Below, in pieces: positions 19,246 through 27,753 of a DNA stretch of 64,000 nt. Made by a program: the position numbers and the translations under genes. Below the pieces are notes generated by a model, which saw only the letters and a program-made list of their open reading frames with translations, did not search any database and was not told where the DNA came from. Source of the stretch: Maribacter flavus (GTDB lineage Bacteria; Bacteroidota; Bacteroidia; Flavobacteriales; Flavobacteriaceae); NCBI RefSeq assembly GCF_008386635.1, contig NZ_VUOE01000002.1, positions 558,001 to 622,000 on the forward strand. The letters run 5' to 3'. Each line of letters begins with the position of its first letter. Positions within the stretch are counted from its first letter, which is position 1.

Positions 19246-20022
19246 ATGACCGCTACTTTTTTTAAATATCAGGGAACAGGGAACGATTTTGTACTATTCG
19301 ATAATCGGACCTTATTTTTTCCGAAAGAGAACCATGAACTCGTAGCTTTTTTGTGCAATAGGAGGTTTGGCATTGGAGCCGACGGACTCATTCTTCTTGA
19401 AAATGATGACTCCCTAGACTTTAGAATGGTGTATTACAATGCTGATGGCAAGGAAGGGAGTATGTGTGGAAACGGGGGAAGATGTGTTGTGGCCTTTGCC
19501 CAATTTTTGGGTATCATCGATGAAAAAACCGATTTCATTGCCGTGGATGGACCTCACAACGCAACGGTCAATGGGACTACGGTAAGCCTTAAAATGCAGG
19601 ATGTAAAGGAGCTCAAGACCAAACCCAATGCCTTGTATTTGAATACGGGTTCGCCCCACCATGTGCAAGTGGTCACGAATCTGGAGAAGTTCAACGTGGC
19701 CAAGGAGGGTTCCAAAATACGATATGGTATCTATGGTGCAAACGGTAGCAACATCAATTTTGTGGAACAGGAGTCTAAGGACACTTTCAAGGTAAGGACG
19801 TACGAACGGGGCGTGGAGGATGAGACACTTTCCTGCGGAACAGGGGTTACCGCCGTAACGTTGGCAATGCACCATTTAGGTAAAATTAACGGTAACTATG
19901 CGAATATCAAGGCTATGGGCGGTAATTTGAAGGTTGAATTTGATTACAGCGATAATACCTATAATAATGTGCATTTGATAGGGGAGGCCAAGCAAGTGTT
20001 TAAAGGGGAGATTTCATGGTAA
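19246..20022 (+). CDS. dapF: Diaminopimelate epimerase
   Basis: Converts LL- to meso-diaminopimelate for peptidoglycan and lysine synthesis. 258 residues with both catalytic cysteines: C74 in the MCGNGGRC block and C197 in LSCGTGVTA, plus the N-terminal YQGTGNDFVLFDN signature. First gene of a tight operon dapF-GNAT-mltG (7-bp overlap with the next), which couples a cell-wall precursor enzyme with a glycan terminase. Confidence 0.96.
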   Translation: MTATFFKYQGTGNDFVLFDNRTLFFPKENHELVAFLCNRRFGIGADGLILLENDDSLDFRMVYYNADGKEGSMCGNGGRCVVAFAQFLGIIDEKTDFIAVDGPHNATVNGTTVSLKMQDVKELKTKPNALYLNTGSPHHVQVVTNLEKFNVAKEGSKIRYGIYGANGSNINFVEQESKDTFKVRTYERGVEDETLSCGTGVTAVTLAMHHLGKINGNYANIKAMGGNLKVEFDYSDNTYNNVHLIGEAKQVFKGEISW

Positions 20023-20540
20023 GTCTACAGGGAAATATCATAAAGCTGAGGGCCCTGGAATCGGCGGACTTAGATTTGCTTTTTGAATTGGAGAACAATC
20101 CGTCGGTTTGGGAAATCAGTGGTACAATTGCACCCTACTCGAGGGATGTCCTAAATTTATATCTTGAAAATGCCCACAGGGATATTTATGATGTCAAACA
20201 ATTACGTTTGGTAATTTCTACCTTGGATAATGAGGCCATCGGTTTGTTAGATTTATTTGATTTCGACCCGAAAAATAGAAGGGCGGGAGTGGGTATTGTT
20301 ATATCGGATGAAGGGAACAGAAACAGGGGGGTCGGTACGGAAGCATTGGAAATACTGTGTAAGTATGCATTCAAGACCTTAAATTTACGCCAGTTGTACG
20401 CCAATATTTTGGAAGGAAACGAACGAAGCCTGTACCTATTTAAAAAACTGGGTTTTGAATTGGTGGGAACCAAACGGGATTGGATTTTCAACGAAGGTAT
20501 TTTTAAAAACGAACTGTTGTTTCAAAAGATTTTTAAATAA
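20016..20540 (+). CDS. GNAT acetyltransferase, RimJ/RimL-SpeG-like
   Basis: A 174-residue acetyltransferase with LRALESADLDLLFELENN at the N-terminus, the acetyl-CoA site NRNRGVGTEALEIL and the LRQLYANILEGNERSLYLFKKLGF block typical of the RimJ/RimL and SpeG branch. The start overlaps dapF by 7 bp and the stop overlaps the mltG ATG by one base (TAATG), so translational coupling is likely. Acceptor unknown. Confidence 0.88.
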   Translation: MVSLQGNIIKLRALESADLDLLFELENNPSVWEISGTIAPYSRDVLNLYLENAHRDIYDVKQLRLVISTLDNEAIGLLDLFDFDPKNRRAGVGIVISDEGNRNRGVGTEALEILCKYAFKTLNLRQLYANILEGNERSLYLFKKLGFELVGTKRDWIFNEGIFKNELLFQKIFK

Positions 20541-21583
20541 TGTACATCAAAAAAATTGTGGTCGCCATTTTGCTGCTCGGATTGATAGGAGCAGGCATAT
20601 TTGCGTATGTAGTCTATAGTACTTTTTTTACGCCCAATACCAGTTTTAACAATAAGGAGGCCTTTGTTTATATTGGCTCAAATGATTCCTTTGCCGATGT
20701 AAAGGAACAAATGGAACCACTGCTGACCGATGTTTCTTCCTTTCAAAAGGCCGCGGAAAGAAAGGGATATGCCTCCAACATTAGGGGTGGTAAATACCGA
20801 ATTACTAAGGGAATGACCAACAATGATATCATAAACAACCTAAGGGTAAACAATATTCCCGTTCGCGTTTCCTTCAACAATCAGGAGAATACGGCCTCTT
20901 TGGCGGGTAGGATCTCCGAACAAATTGAAGCCGATAGTCTCAGTCTTTTGAAAGCCTTTGACGATGGGGATTTTTTGGAGGGTAACGGCTTTGACCAGGA
21001 ATCCAAGTTGGCCCTCTACATTCCCAATAGCTACGAATTTTTTTGGAACACTTCCGCGGAGGAATTCCGGGACCGTATGCTAAAGGAGTATCAACGGTTT
21101 TGGAACGAGGATAGGCTGGCAAAGGCAAAGGCCCAAAATATGAGCCCCAATGAAGTTGTTGCGTTGGCATCCATTGTCCACAAGGAAACCGCCAAGGTGG
21201 ACGAGAGGCCGCGGGTAGCCGGTGTTTATGTTAACCGATTAAAGGCCGGTATGCTCTTACAGGCGGATCCTACCGTAATCTATGCTATAAAAAAGGAAAC
21301 AGGTAATTACGACACTATAATTAAAAGGGTGCTGTACAGGGATTTGGAAATGGACTCTCCCTATAATACCTATAAATATGCCGGTGTTCCCCCAGGGCCC
21401 ATTACCATGCCCGATATCAGTGCCGTAGACGCTGTTCTAAATCCTGAAAAACACAACTATTACTATTTTGTGGCCAATGTTGAGGACTTTGGATACCACA
21501 TGTTCGCGGAGAACATTGCGCAACATAACCGAAATAAGGAGCAGTATATCCGCTGGCTTAACGCTCAGAAAATCAACAGATAG
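20540..21583 (+). CDS. mltG: Endolytic transglycosylase MltG
   Basis: A 347-residue YceG/MltG protein that cleaves nascent glycan strands at the inner membrane and so ends polymerisation. One N-terminal membrane anchor (residues 5-27), a LysM-like region, then the catalytic core with E216 in ALASIVHKETAKVDE and the conserved RLKAGMLLQADPTVIYA and YNTYKYAGVPPGPITMP segments. Its place behind dapF fits a wall-synthesis operon. Confidence 0.95.
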   Translation: MYIKKIVVAILLLGLIGAGIFAYVVYSTFFTPNTSFNNKEAFVYIGSNDSFADVKEQMEPLLTDVSSFQKAAERKGYASNIRGGKYRITKGMTNNDIINNLRVNNIPVRVSFNNQENTASLAGRISEQIEADSLSLLKAFDDGDFLEGNGFDQESKLALYIPNSYEFFWNTSAEEFRDRMLKEYQRFWNEDRLAKAKAQNMSPNEVVALASIVHKETAKVDERPRVAGVYVNRLKAGMLLQADPTVIYAIKKETGNYDTIIKRVLYRDLEMDSPYNTYKYAGVPPGPITMPDISAVDAVLNPEKHNYYYFVANVEDFGYHMFAENIAQHNRNKEQYIRWLNAQKINR

Positions 21584-21602
21584 GCTCTAATCGGAATTTT
21601 AA

Positions 21603-21673
21603 GACATGTTAACTAAAAGTGTATATTTTTAACAAATTCTTGCCATTTTACCTTTTTAACATGTCTAACTTTG
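21603..21673 (+). promoter_or_regulatory. Promoter of the lysozyme-like gene with flanking inverted repeat
   Basis: A TTG (21640-21642), a 23-bp spacer and a perfect -7 TAACTTTG (21666-21673) form a promoter. A 10-bp perfect inverted repeat GACATGTTAA / TTAACATGTC (21603-21612 and 21656-21665) surrounds the -33 region, and its right arm touches the -7 box, which would suit a regulator site. Confidence 0.45.
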
Positions 21674-21729
21674 CCCCCAGAAATTTAAGCAAGCACTTTT
21701 TTCGCTGTAAGTCTTAAGAAAAACACTTT

Positions 21730-22359
21730 ATGAAAAGATGGATATTGTTTACTTGTCCTCTTATCGTGATTTTTATTTTTTCGAGCTTCAGTTTCAGTCT
21801 GTACAACGTTGAAGTTCCAGAAGCTCTAAAAGTAAAAGAACCCCCTCCGTTTTTGTTCCCCCAGGACAAAGCTTATTTTGAGAAAATGAACGTACGGCCG
21901 CCCTTTATTGGTAGCAGGTACATCGGTTTTAAGGAGGCCTTGGCCTTTAAGGAATCGCAAGGAAGCTATTCAGCTGTAAATTCCTTTGGTTATTTGGGTA
22001 AATACCAATTTGGTGTGAATACACTGGCTTTGGTAGGTGTACATGATTCCATACACTTTTTGGAAAACCCTTCTTTACAGGAAGAGGTATTCGAAAAGAA
22101 CATTGCCCGAAACAAATGGATCTTACGGAAGGATATCAAAAGATTTGTAGGCAAACAGATCAATGGAATTGAGATTACCGAATCTGGAATCGTGGCCGCA
22201 GCGCATTTGGCAGGGCCGGGAAACGTAAAAAGGTATTTACGTTCCTTTGGTAGAACCGATGTTATCGATGGCTACGGTACGACCATCGCGAATTATCTTA
22301 AAATGTTTTCGGGCTATGACATTACGATGATCAAACCGGTAAAAAATCCTAGGATTTAA
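21730..22359 (+). CDS. Secreted lysozyme-like (transglycosylase-fold) protein
   Basis: A 209-residue protein with a signal peptide or anchor (residues 3-23). From about 65 it resembles phage-type lytic transglycosylases: GFKEALAFKESQGSYSAVNS, in which E73 would be the catalytic acid, then GYLGKYQFGVNTLALVG and AAAHLAGPGNVKRYL. It probably acts on peptidoglycan in the periplasm, though activity is inferred. Monocistronic, with its own promoter, a leader of about 50 nt and a terminator. Confidence 0.75.
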   Translation: MKRWILFTCPLIVIFIFSSFSFSLYNVEVPEALKVKEPPPFLFPQDKAYFEKMNVRPPFIGSRYIGFKEALAFKESQGSYSAVNSFGYLGKYQFGVNTLALVGVHDSIHFLENPSLQEEVFEKNIARNKWILRKDIKRFVGKQINGIEITESGIVAAAHLAGPGNVKRYLRSFGRTDVIDGYGTTIANYLKMFSGYDITMIKPVKNPRI

Positions 22360-22388
22360 AGTAATAAGTAGATATGAAAATGGGAAAG

Positions 22389-22415
22389 CCTTGGCAGCGA
22401 TGTCAAGGTTTTTTT
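22389..22415 (+). terminator. Terminator of the lysozyme-like gene
   Basis: CCTTGGCA / TGTCAAGG pair (one G-T wobble) around a GCGA tetraloop, followed by seven Ts. Confidence 0.85.
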
Positions 22416-23136
22416 ATGCTTGGATGATAAAGATCGCGGGTCGTTTGTGAAGGTCCACCTGTTCAACTTTCCAATCGGAAGCGGTTTTGGTTCGGATAAA
22501 TTCGGTATTCAGCGTAATATCGCAGGCAACACAGATTCTCGTAGTTCCTGAAACCGTTCTCACCAGTTCCTCCAATAATTTATTGTTCCTATAAGGGGTC
22601 TCGATAAAGATTTGGGATTGATTTTCTTCCTTGGATTTTCTTTCCAGCTTCTTTATTTGTTTTTTTCTTTCCGCACCGTCAATGGCCAAATACCCATTGA
22701 AAGCAAAATTCTGACCGTTCATGCCACTCGCCATAAGGGCAAGTATAATGGAGGAAGGGCCTACCAAAGGTACTACTTGGATTTGTCTTTCATGGGCGAT
22801 GCGAACTACGGCGGCACCTGGGTCTGCGATACCGGGACAACCTGCTTCGGATAGGATGCCCACGTCGTTTCCTTCCAAACAAGGATTCAGGAAACTTGGT
22901 ATTTCCGATGCTTCCGTAAATTTGTTCAGTGCAAAAAGTGTTAATGAGGGTTGCGATTTTCTAGGTGAAAGTTTCTTGATAAAATGACGGGCCGTCTTTT
23001 CGTTTTCTACAATATAGATGTTTATTTCCTCGATGGCCCGTTTTATGGAAATGGGCAACACTTCCAAAGGCGGGATTTCCCCAAGTGTGGATGGTATCAG
23101 ATAGAGTTTGCCCTTTTTGGATGTAGCGTCTGCCAT
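22414..23136 (-). CDS. SAM-dependent methyltransferase, RsmI-like (tetrapyrrole-methylase fold)
   Basis: A 240-residue member of the fold shared by RsmI (16S rRNA C1402 ribose methylation) and tetrapyrrole methylases. Visible: GKLYLIPSTLGE at the start, LSEAGCPGIADPGAAVVRIA, the VPLVGPSSIILALMASGMNGQNFAFNGYL block and IFIETPYRNNKLLEEL. The Bacteroidota version lacks the usual GNLGDITLRA opening of RsmI, so the substrate is not certain. ATG 23136 is used; the gene follows the phosphatase by 1 bp. Confidence 0.88.
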   Translation of the reverse strand: MADATSKKGKLYLIPSTLGEIPPLEVLPISIKRAIEEINIYIVENEKTARHFIKKLSPRKSQPSLTLFALNKFTEASEIPSFLNPCLEGNDVGILSEAGCPGIADPGAAVVRIAHERQIQVVPLVGPSSIILALMASGMNGQNFAFNGYLAIDGAERKKQIKKLERKSKEENQSQIFIETPYRNNKLLEELVRTVSGTTRICVACDITLNTEFIRTKTASDWKVEQVDLHKRPAIFIIQA

Positions 23137-23137
23137 G

Positions 23138-23593
23138 TTATTCTGAAAGCTTTTTGGCAATTTCCCCACAGGCCGCATCTATCATCTGAAAGACCTTTTC
23201 AAATCCATCGACCGAATCGTAATATGGGTCGGGTACCTCTACATCACCTGTTTTGACTTCACTTAATAATAGTTTAACCTTACGTGCCTGTTCCTTGTTC
23301 TTGCTCAACCCGATGATGTTTCCATAATTGCTTTTGTCCATGGCATAGATGACATCAAATTCTTCCAAATCGGCAGCGGTTAGTTTTCGGCATATCTGAT
23401 TACTGATATCGATACCGTATTTTCTAGCGACCGCAATAGATCTGGAATCGGGCGGATTTCCAATATGATAGCCTCCCGTTCCGGCAGAATCCACAAAAAC
23501 CATGCTTGTATCTACCTTGTTTTTTAGAATGCCCTCGGCCAATGGCGACCTACAGATATTTCCAAGGCAAACCATTAAGACTTTGGTTTTCAT
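23138..23593 (-). CDS. Low-molecular-weight protein-tyrosine phosphatase
   Basis: A 151-residue LMW-PTP. The P-loop CLGNICRS carries catalytic C9 and R15; the general acid lies in DPYYDS near residue 121. Members regulate exopolysaccharide tyrosine kinases or act on other substrates; an arsenate-reductase label is sometimes given but the sequence fits PTP better. It lies 6 nt after dnaA, an order I recall as conserved in Flavobacteria. Confidence 0.93.
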   Translation of the reverse strand: MKTKVLMVCLGNICRSPLAEGILKNKVDTSMVFVDSAGTGGYHIGNPPDSRSIAVARKYGIDISNQICRKLTAADLEEFDVIYAMDKSNYGNIIGLSKNKEQARKVKLLLSEVKTGDVEVPDPYYDSVDGFEKVFQMIDAACGEIAKKLSE

Positions 23594-23599
23594 ACCTTT

Positions 23600-25024
23600 T
23601 TAGGAGAATTTTTTTGTCAGGTCATCTATATATTTTCGGAACTGTTTGTCCGTTTCAGCAAGGTTATCGACCGTTTTGCATGCGTGCAGCACAGTGGCAT
23701 GGTCCCTTTTGCCTATTTGTGAACCAATGCTGGCCAAAGAAGCCTTGGTGAATTTTTTGGCAAAGAACATGGCCAATTGCCTGGCCTGTACAATATGACG
23801 TTTCCTGGTTTTGGATTGTAGGGTGGCTACATCCATTTCAAAGTAATCAGATACCACTTTTTGAATGTAATCAATGGAAACTTCCCTTTTTGTATTTTTT
23901 ACGAATTTCTCAACGACCTGCTGTGCCAAATCTATGGTGACCTCCCTTTTATTCAAGGTGGACTGTGCGATCAATGAAATAATGGCGCCTTCCAGCTCCC
24001 TAATATTGGTCTTGATGTGTTTGGCCACATATTCAATAATATCATCCGGCATTTCCACACCATCACGATATAACTTGTTCTTTAAAATGGAAATTCGAGT
24101 TTCATAATCCGGACTCTGCAACTCCGCCGATAATCCCCATTTAAAGCGGGACAACAGACGCTGCTCAAAATCCTGCATGTCCACAGGAGCCTTATCCGAA
24201 GTTAGGACTACCTGTTTTCCGTTTTGGTGGAGGTGGTTGAAAATATGGAAGAACACATCCTGGGTACCGGACTTTCCGGATAGAAACTGCACATCGTCTA
24301 TAATCAGCACGTCTATCAATTGATAGAAATGAATGAAATCGTTTCGGGTATTCTTCTTAACGGACTCGATATACTGCTGTGTAAATTTTTCCGCTGATAT
24401 ATACAATACGGTACGCTCTGGATATTTGTCCTTTATTTCAACCCCAATGGCATGAGCCAAATGTGTTTTTCCCAATCCAACGCCGCCAAAAATCAATAAG
24501 GGATTAAAGGAGGTGCCCCCGGGTTTATTGGCTACGGCCATCCCTGCGGAACGGGCCAAGCGATTGGAATCGCCTTCCAAATAATTATCGAAATTATAAT
24601 TGGGGTTTAATTGTGATTCAATTTTGATATTCCGTATACCTGGAATTACAAAAGGATTGCGAAGTTCCGGGTTTTTGGATTTAATGGGGACGTCCATTTC
24701 TTGGGGACTCATATTGCCCCGGTTGGAACTAGGAATTTTTTCCGTGAATGGTTCTTTATTGCCATAGGTGTTCTCCATTCTAATAATGTACACCAATTTG
24801 GCAGTCTCACCCAATTGTTTTGTCAATGCGACCTTGAGCAATTTCACATAATGCTCTTCCAGCCATTCATAGAAAAATTTACTGGGGACTTGAATGCTCA
24901 AAGCATTGTTTGAGAGCTTTATAGGTTTAATGGGTTCAAACCAAGTTTTGAATGCCTGCGGTTGGATATTATCCTTGATAAATACCAAACAATTTTTCCA
25001 TACGGAATCGGCAGTAACATTCAT
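23600..25024 (-). CDS. dnaA: Chromosomal replication initiator DnaA
   Basis: A 474-residue initiator ATPase. Domain I (1-85) begins with SVWKNCLVFIKDNIQPQAF; the linker is short; domain III has Walker A G180-T187 (GGVGLGKTH), Walker B IIDD (241-244) and the arginine finger region; domain IV ends with the DnaA-box reader IGKRDHATVLHACKTV. ATG 25024. It heads the leftward group dnaA-LMW-PTP-methyltransferase. Two DnaA-box-like sites lie about 80-100 bp upstream. Confidence 0.98.
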   Translation of the reverse strand: MNVTADSVWKNCLVFIKDNIQPQAFKTWFEPIKPIKLSNNALSIQVPSKFFYEWLEEHYVKLLKVALTKQLGETAKLVYIIRMENTYGNKEPFTEKIPSSNRGNMSPQEMDVPIKSKNPELRNPFVIPGIRNIKIESQLNPNYNFDNYLEGDSNRLARSAGMAVANKPGGTSFNPLLIFGGVGLGKTHLAHAIGVEIKDKYPERTVLYISAEKFTQQYIESVKKNTRNDFIHFYQLIDVLIIDDVQFLSGKSGTQDVFFHIFNHLHQNGKQVVLTSDKAPVDMQDFEQRLLSRFKWGLSAELQSPDYETRISILKNKLYRDGVEMPDDIIEYVAKHIKTNIRELEGAIISLIAQSTLNKREVTIDLAQQVVEKFVKNTKREVSIDYIQKVVSDYFEMDVATLQSKTRKRHIVQARQLAMFFAKKFTKASLASIGSQIGKRDHATVLHACKTVDNLAETDKQFRKYIDDLTKKFS

Positions 25025-25229
25025 AATAATTAAAGCTCTTGTTATTGGTTAGTTAAAAGCGAACAAATTCTAAAAATAGAGACCATTATGTTGGCTCTGT
25101 AAGGTGGACAAATATGTGAACAAAAATTCTAAAAAAAAAATCAACGCCTATTGAATTTGACCTTTTTTTTTCTCATGTTCGTTGCCTACCAACGGGGGCT
25201 TTAAATATATAGTATTTAATTAGAAATCA
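25025..25229. other. AT-rich intergenic region upstream of dnaA; possible origin or DnaA autoregulation site
   Basis: Between divergent dnaA and the thioesterase gene. GGTGGACAA (25103-25111) and TGTGAACAA (25115-25123) each match the DnaA box complement TGTGGATAA at 7 of 9 positions and are spaced 12 bp apart; A-runs (25130-25140) and T-runs (25162-25170) follow. In some Flavobacteria dnaA sits at the origin; whether this does is not proven by what I see. Confidence 0.35.
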
Positions 25230-25625
25230 ATGGGATTTAATGAAATTTCTTTTCGGGTCAGATATGGAGAAACGGACCAAATGGGCGTGGTGTATTACGG
25301 TAACTACGCGCAATACTTGGAGATGGGAAGAGTTGAGTGGCTAAGGTCCCTTGGGTTATCCTATAAATGGATGGAGGAACATGGGGTAATGTTGCCGGTA
25401 ATTTCCCTCAAGATCGATTACAAGATTCCGGCACTTTATGACGATCTTATTACGGTACGTACGCAGCTTAAAAAAACACCCTCCGTACGTATCGAATTTG
25501 ACTATGTAATCTCAAATGAAAAGGATGAGGTTTTGGCAGAGGCAAATACCGTTTTGGTGTTTATGGATTCTTATAAGAAAAAGCCTATAAAGTGTCCGGA
25601 ATATATCTTGGAAAAGTTGCCGTAA
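25230..25625 (+). CDS. Acyl-CoA thioesterase, YbgC/4HBT hotdog family
   Basis: A 131-residue hotdog-fold thioesterase. FRVRYGETDQMGVVYYGNYAQYLEMGR carries the family's catalytic aspartate (D16), and VRTQLKKTPSVRIEFDYVI and ANTVLVFMD complete the fold. It hydrolyses acyl-CoA (chain length unknown). Transcribed away from dnaA. Confidence 0.92.
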   Translation: MGFNEISFRVRYGETDQMGVVYYGNYAQYLEMGRVEWLRSLGLSYKWMEEHGVMLPVISLKIDYKIPALYDDLITVRTQLKKTPSVRIEFDYVISNEKDEVLAEANTVLVFMDSYKKKPIKCPEYILEKLP

Positions 25626-25636
25626 ATTCTACAACG

Positions 25637-26251
25637 TTATTCGTGGACTTTGACCGAAATTTTGTGAAATGCTTCCAATTGTTCCAAAATATCGGATATC
25701 ATTTCTTTTTGAATCGATAGTAGTATTTCACAATCCAAATGTAGCTTTTGGTCCACAATATCCAATTGATGTTTTTTAATGAATCGCATGACTGTATCCA
25801 TTTCGGAATATTCGAAGACAAGGGTTATTTGCTGGGTTAGCACTTTTTCCATGATTAGGGAATTTTCCAAGGACATTTTGGCCGTTTCCCTGTAAGCGCT
25901 TATCAAACCGCCAACCCCTAGTTTGGTGCCGCCAAAAATTCGGACTACAACAACAAGAATGTTGGTTACGTCAAAGGATTGGATTTGTCCGTAAATGGGC
26001 ATTCCTGCGGAATTATTGGGTTCCCCATCGTCGTTGGCCCTGTACCGGATATCGCTGACCCCCAATTGCCACGCATAGCAAACATGATTCGCCGATGGGT
26101 GCCGCTTATGGAGTTTCTCAAGTATCGGTTTTACGGCATCTTCGGACTCGATAGGAAAAGTATAGCCATAGAATTTGCTTTTCCTTTCCTTAAAAAGAAC
26201 CTCCTCGCTTGGTTTATCGACCGATTGGTATTTGGTTGCTTCCGGTTCCAT
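25637..26251 (-). CDS. YigZ/IMPACT family protein
   Basis: A 204-residue UPF0029 protein. The conserved core is FKERKSKFYGYTFPI, then RANDDGEPNNSAGMPIYGQI and VVVVRIFGGTKLGVGGLISAYRET; the C-terminal ferredoxin-like domain is present. Members are tied to translation control (IMPACT) or dipeptidase-like activity, but the bacterial role is unsettled. Last of four leftward genes, directly abutting the EamA gene. Convergent with the thioesterase. Confidence 0.92.
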   Translation of the reverse strand: MEPEATKYQSVDKPSEEVLFKERKSKFYGYTFPIESEDAVKPILEKLHKRHPSANHVCYAWQLGVSDIRYRANDDGEPNNSAGMPIYGQIQSFDVTNILVVVVRIFGGTKLGVGGLISAYRETAKMSLENSLIMEKVLTQQITLVFEYSEMDTVMRFIKKHQLDIVDQKLHLDCEILLSIQKEMISDILEQLEAFHKISVKVHE

Positions 26252-27151
26252 CTATGGGGTTTGTCCTAATAATATATACTCTATTCTGGTTCCCAAAGCC
26301 ACAAGTACGATGCTTACAATGGCCAGGCCTATTCCAAACCAATTTTTACTACTTATCCGTTCCCTGAACAATAGAATTCCCAAAAAGGTAGAACACATGA
26401 CAATGGCTACGTTGTTAATCGTAAATATTGAAGCGCTATTTAAAGTATTACTATCCAATGTCTTCATTAGAAAATAGATAGAAAAATAATTGGGAACACC
26501 CAAACATATACCGCCCAGCACATTCTTTAGATTTACAAGGATACCATTCTTAACGGCCTTTACTAAAACAAAGAGGGTACCACAGGTGGCGGCAGAGCCA
26601 AATACCATGGCAGAAAACAGCGGAAATTCTTCTTCTGGAACGGATATTTGTTGGGCGTATTTAATACTTGTATCGATTATGCCCGACCCTATGAAGACGG
26701 CTACTGGCAATAACAACAAGTACGTATGGTTTACTACCGTTTTTTTACGCATTGTAGCTAAATAGACTGCTGCCAAGGCCAAAAGGATGCCTAGGATTTC
26801 AAATAGGCCGAGCCTTTCCCCGTACATCCAGACACCAAATACGACAGGGATGGCCAAGGACATTTTAGTCGCTACCGATGCCGCGGAAACACCTATTTTT
26901 TGTGATGTTGCCGCCATTAGGTTAAAAACGATGATGAATAAAACCCCCAACGCCAACGTTCCCAAAAACCATGGCTTTTCAGTGGTTGTTGAAAACGTAA
27001 CCTTTCCTTGGTAGAAATACAGGCCTACGGAACATGCGATAAAATAATTGACGATTATGGCATAAAGGGTCTGTACGCCGTATCTGGCATACATTTTAAA
27101 AATCACGAATATCAAGCTGGATGCAAGAACGCTTAACGCCAAGTATTCCAT
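26252..27151 (-). CDS. EamA/DMT family transporter
   Basis: A 299-residue inner-membrane protein with about ten membrane helices in two EamA-type repeats (GVSAASVATKMSLAIPVVFGVW in the first, NSASIFTINNVAIVMCSTFLGILLFRERIS in the second). Drug/metabolite transporters export small metabolites; no substrate is readable. I chose ATG 27151 (MEYLALSV), which overlaps the HAD stop by one base; a frame extending 19 codons further runs into that gene. Confidence 0.9.
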   Translation of the reverse strand: MEYLALSVLASSLIFVIFKMYARYGVQTLYAIIVNYFIACSVGLYFYQGKVTFSTTTEKPWFLGTLALGVLFIIVFNLMAATSQKIGVSAASVATKMSLAIPVVFGVWMYGERLGLFEILGILLALAAVYLATMRKKTVVNHTYLLLLPVAVFIGSGIIDTSIKYAQQISVPEEEFPLFSAMVFGSAATCGTLFVLVKAVKNGILVNLKNVLGGICLGVPNYFSIYFLMKTLDSNTLNSASIFTINNVAIVMCSTFLGILLFRERISSKNWFGIGLAIVSIVLVALGTRIEYILLGQTP

Positions 27152-27753
27152 TACAACTTTTTGTTTAGCTCCGTAATATCTTCCTTGCCAACTTGAAGAT
27201 TCCAGCAACGTATTCCCAATTTTTCCGCACTATCCGTATTTGCCTTGGTGTCGTCAATGAACAGTGTTTCTTCGGGAATCAAGGCGTTTTCGTTGAGTAC
27301 ATGCTCGTAAATATCGCTGTTGGGTTTCCGCATCTTGATTTGTTGTGACAGATAGAAGCCTTCAAAACAATTCTTGAACCGGTCAAAACGATCTTCGCCC
27401 ATCGTCTTTTGTACATATTCAATGTGAAGGTCATTCGTATTGCTCAATAAAAACAAACGGTGGGATTCTTGTGCTTTCAAATTCTCAATGAATTCCAATC
27501 GGTGTTCCGGGAAATCAAGTAAAATGGAATTCCAGGCATCCAATAGATCAGTTTCCGTTGCTTCCGGATACATTTCCTTTAAACCTGCCAAAAAATCCTC
27601 AGAGGACATAAGGCCCATTTCATATTCCTTGCATAGCAAATCCAAAGCATCGGTATATTCCGTGTATCCAAAAGCGGCCATCTTTTTGAACACCGCCGTT
27701 TTGTCCAAATTGATGAAGATGTCCCCAAAATCAAATATGATGTTTTTTATCAT
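27151..27753 (-). CDS. HAD-family hydrolase (YihX-like)
   Basis: A 200-residue haloacid-dehalogenase-type phosphatase. Motif I is IIFDFGDIFINLDKT (nucleophile D9), motif II SNTND (near residue 102), motif III lysine in KMRKPNSDIYEH and motif IV FIDDTKANTD. This set matches YihX-type sugar-phosphate phosphatases. It overlaps the ribD 3' end by 23 bp. Confidence 0.9.
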   Translation of the reverse strand: MIKNIIFDFGDIFINLDKTAVFKKMAAFGYTEYTDALDLLCKEYEMGLMSSEDFLAGLKEMYPEATETDLLDAWNSILLDFPEHRLEFIENLKAQESHRLFLLSNTNDLHIEYVQKTMGEDRFDRFKNCFEGFYLSQQIKMRKPNSDIYEHVLNENALIPEETLFIDDTKANTDSAEKLGIRCWNLQVGKEDITELNKKL

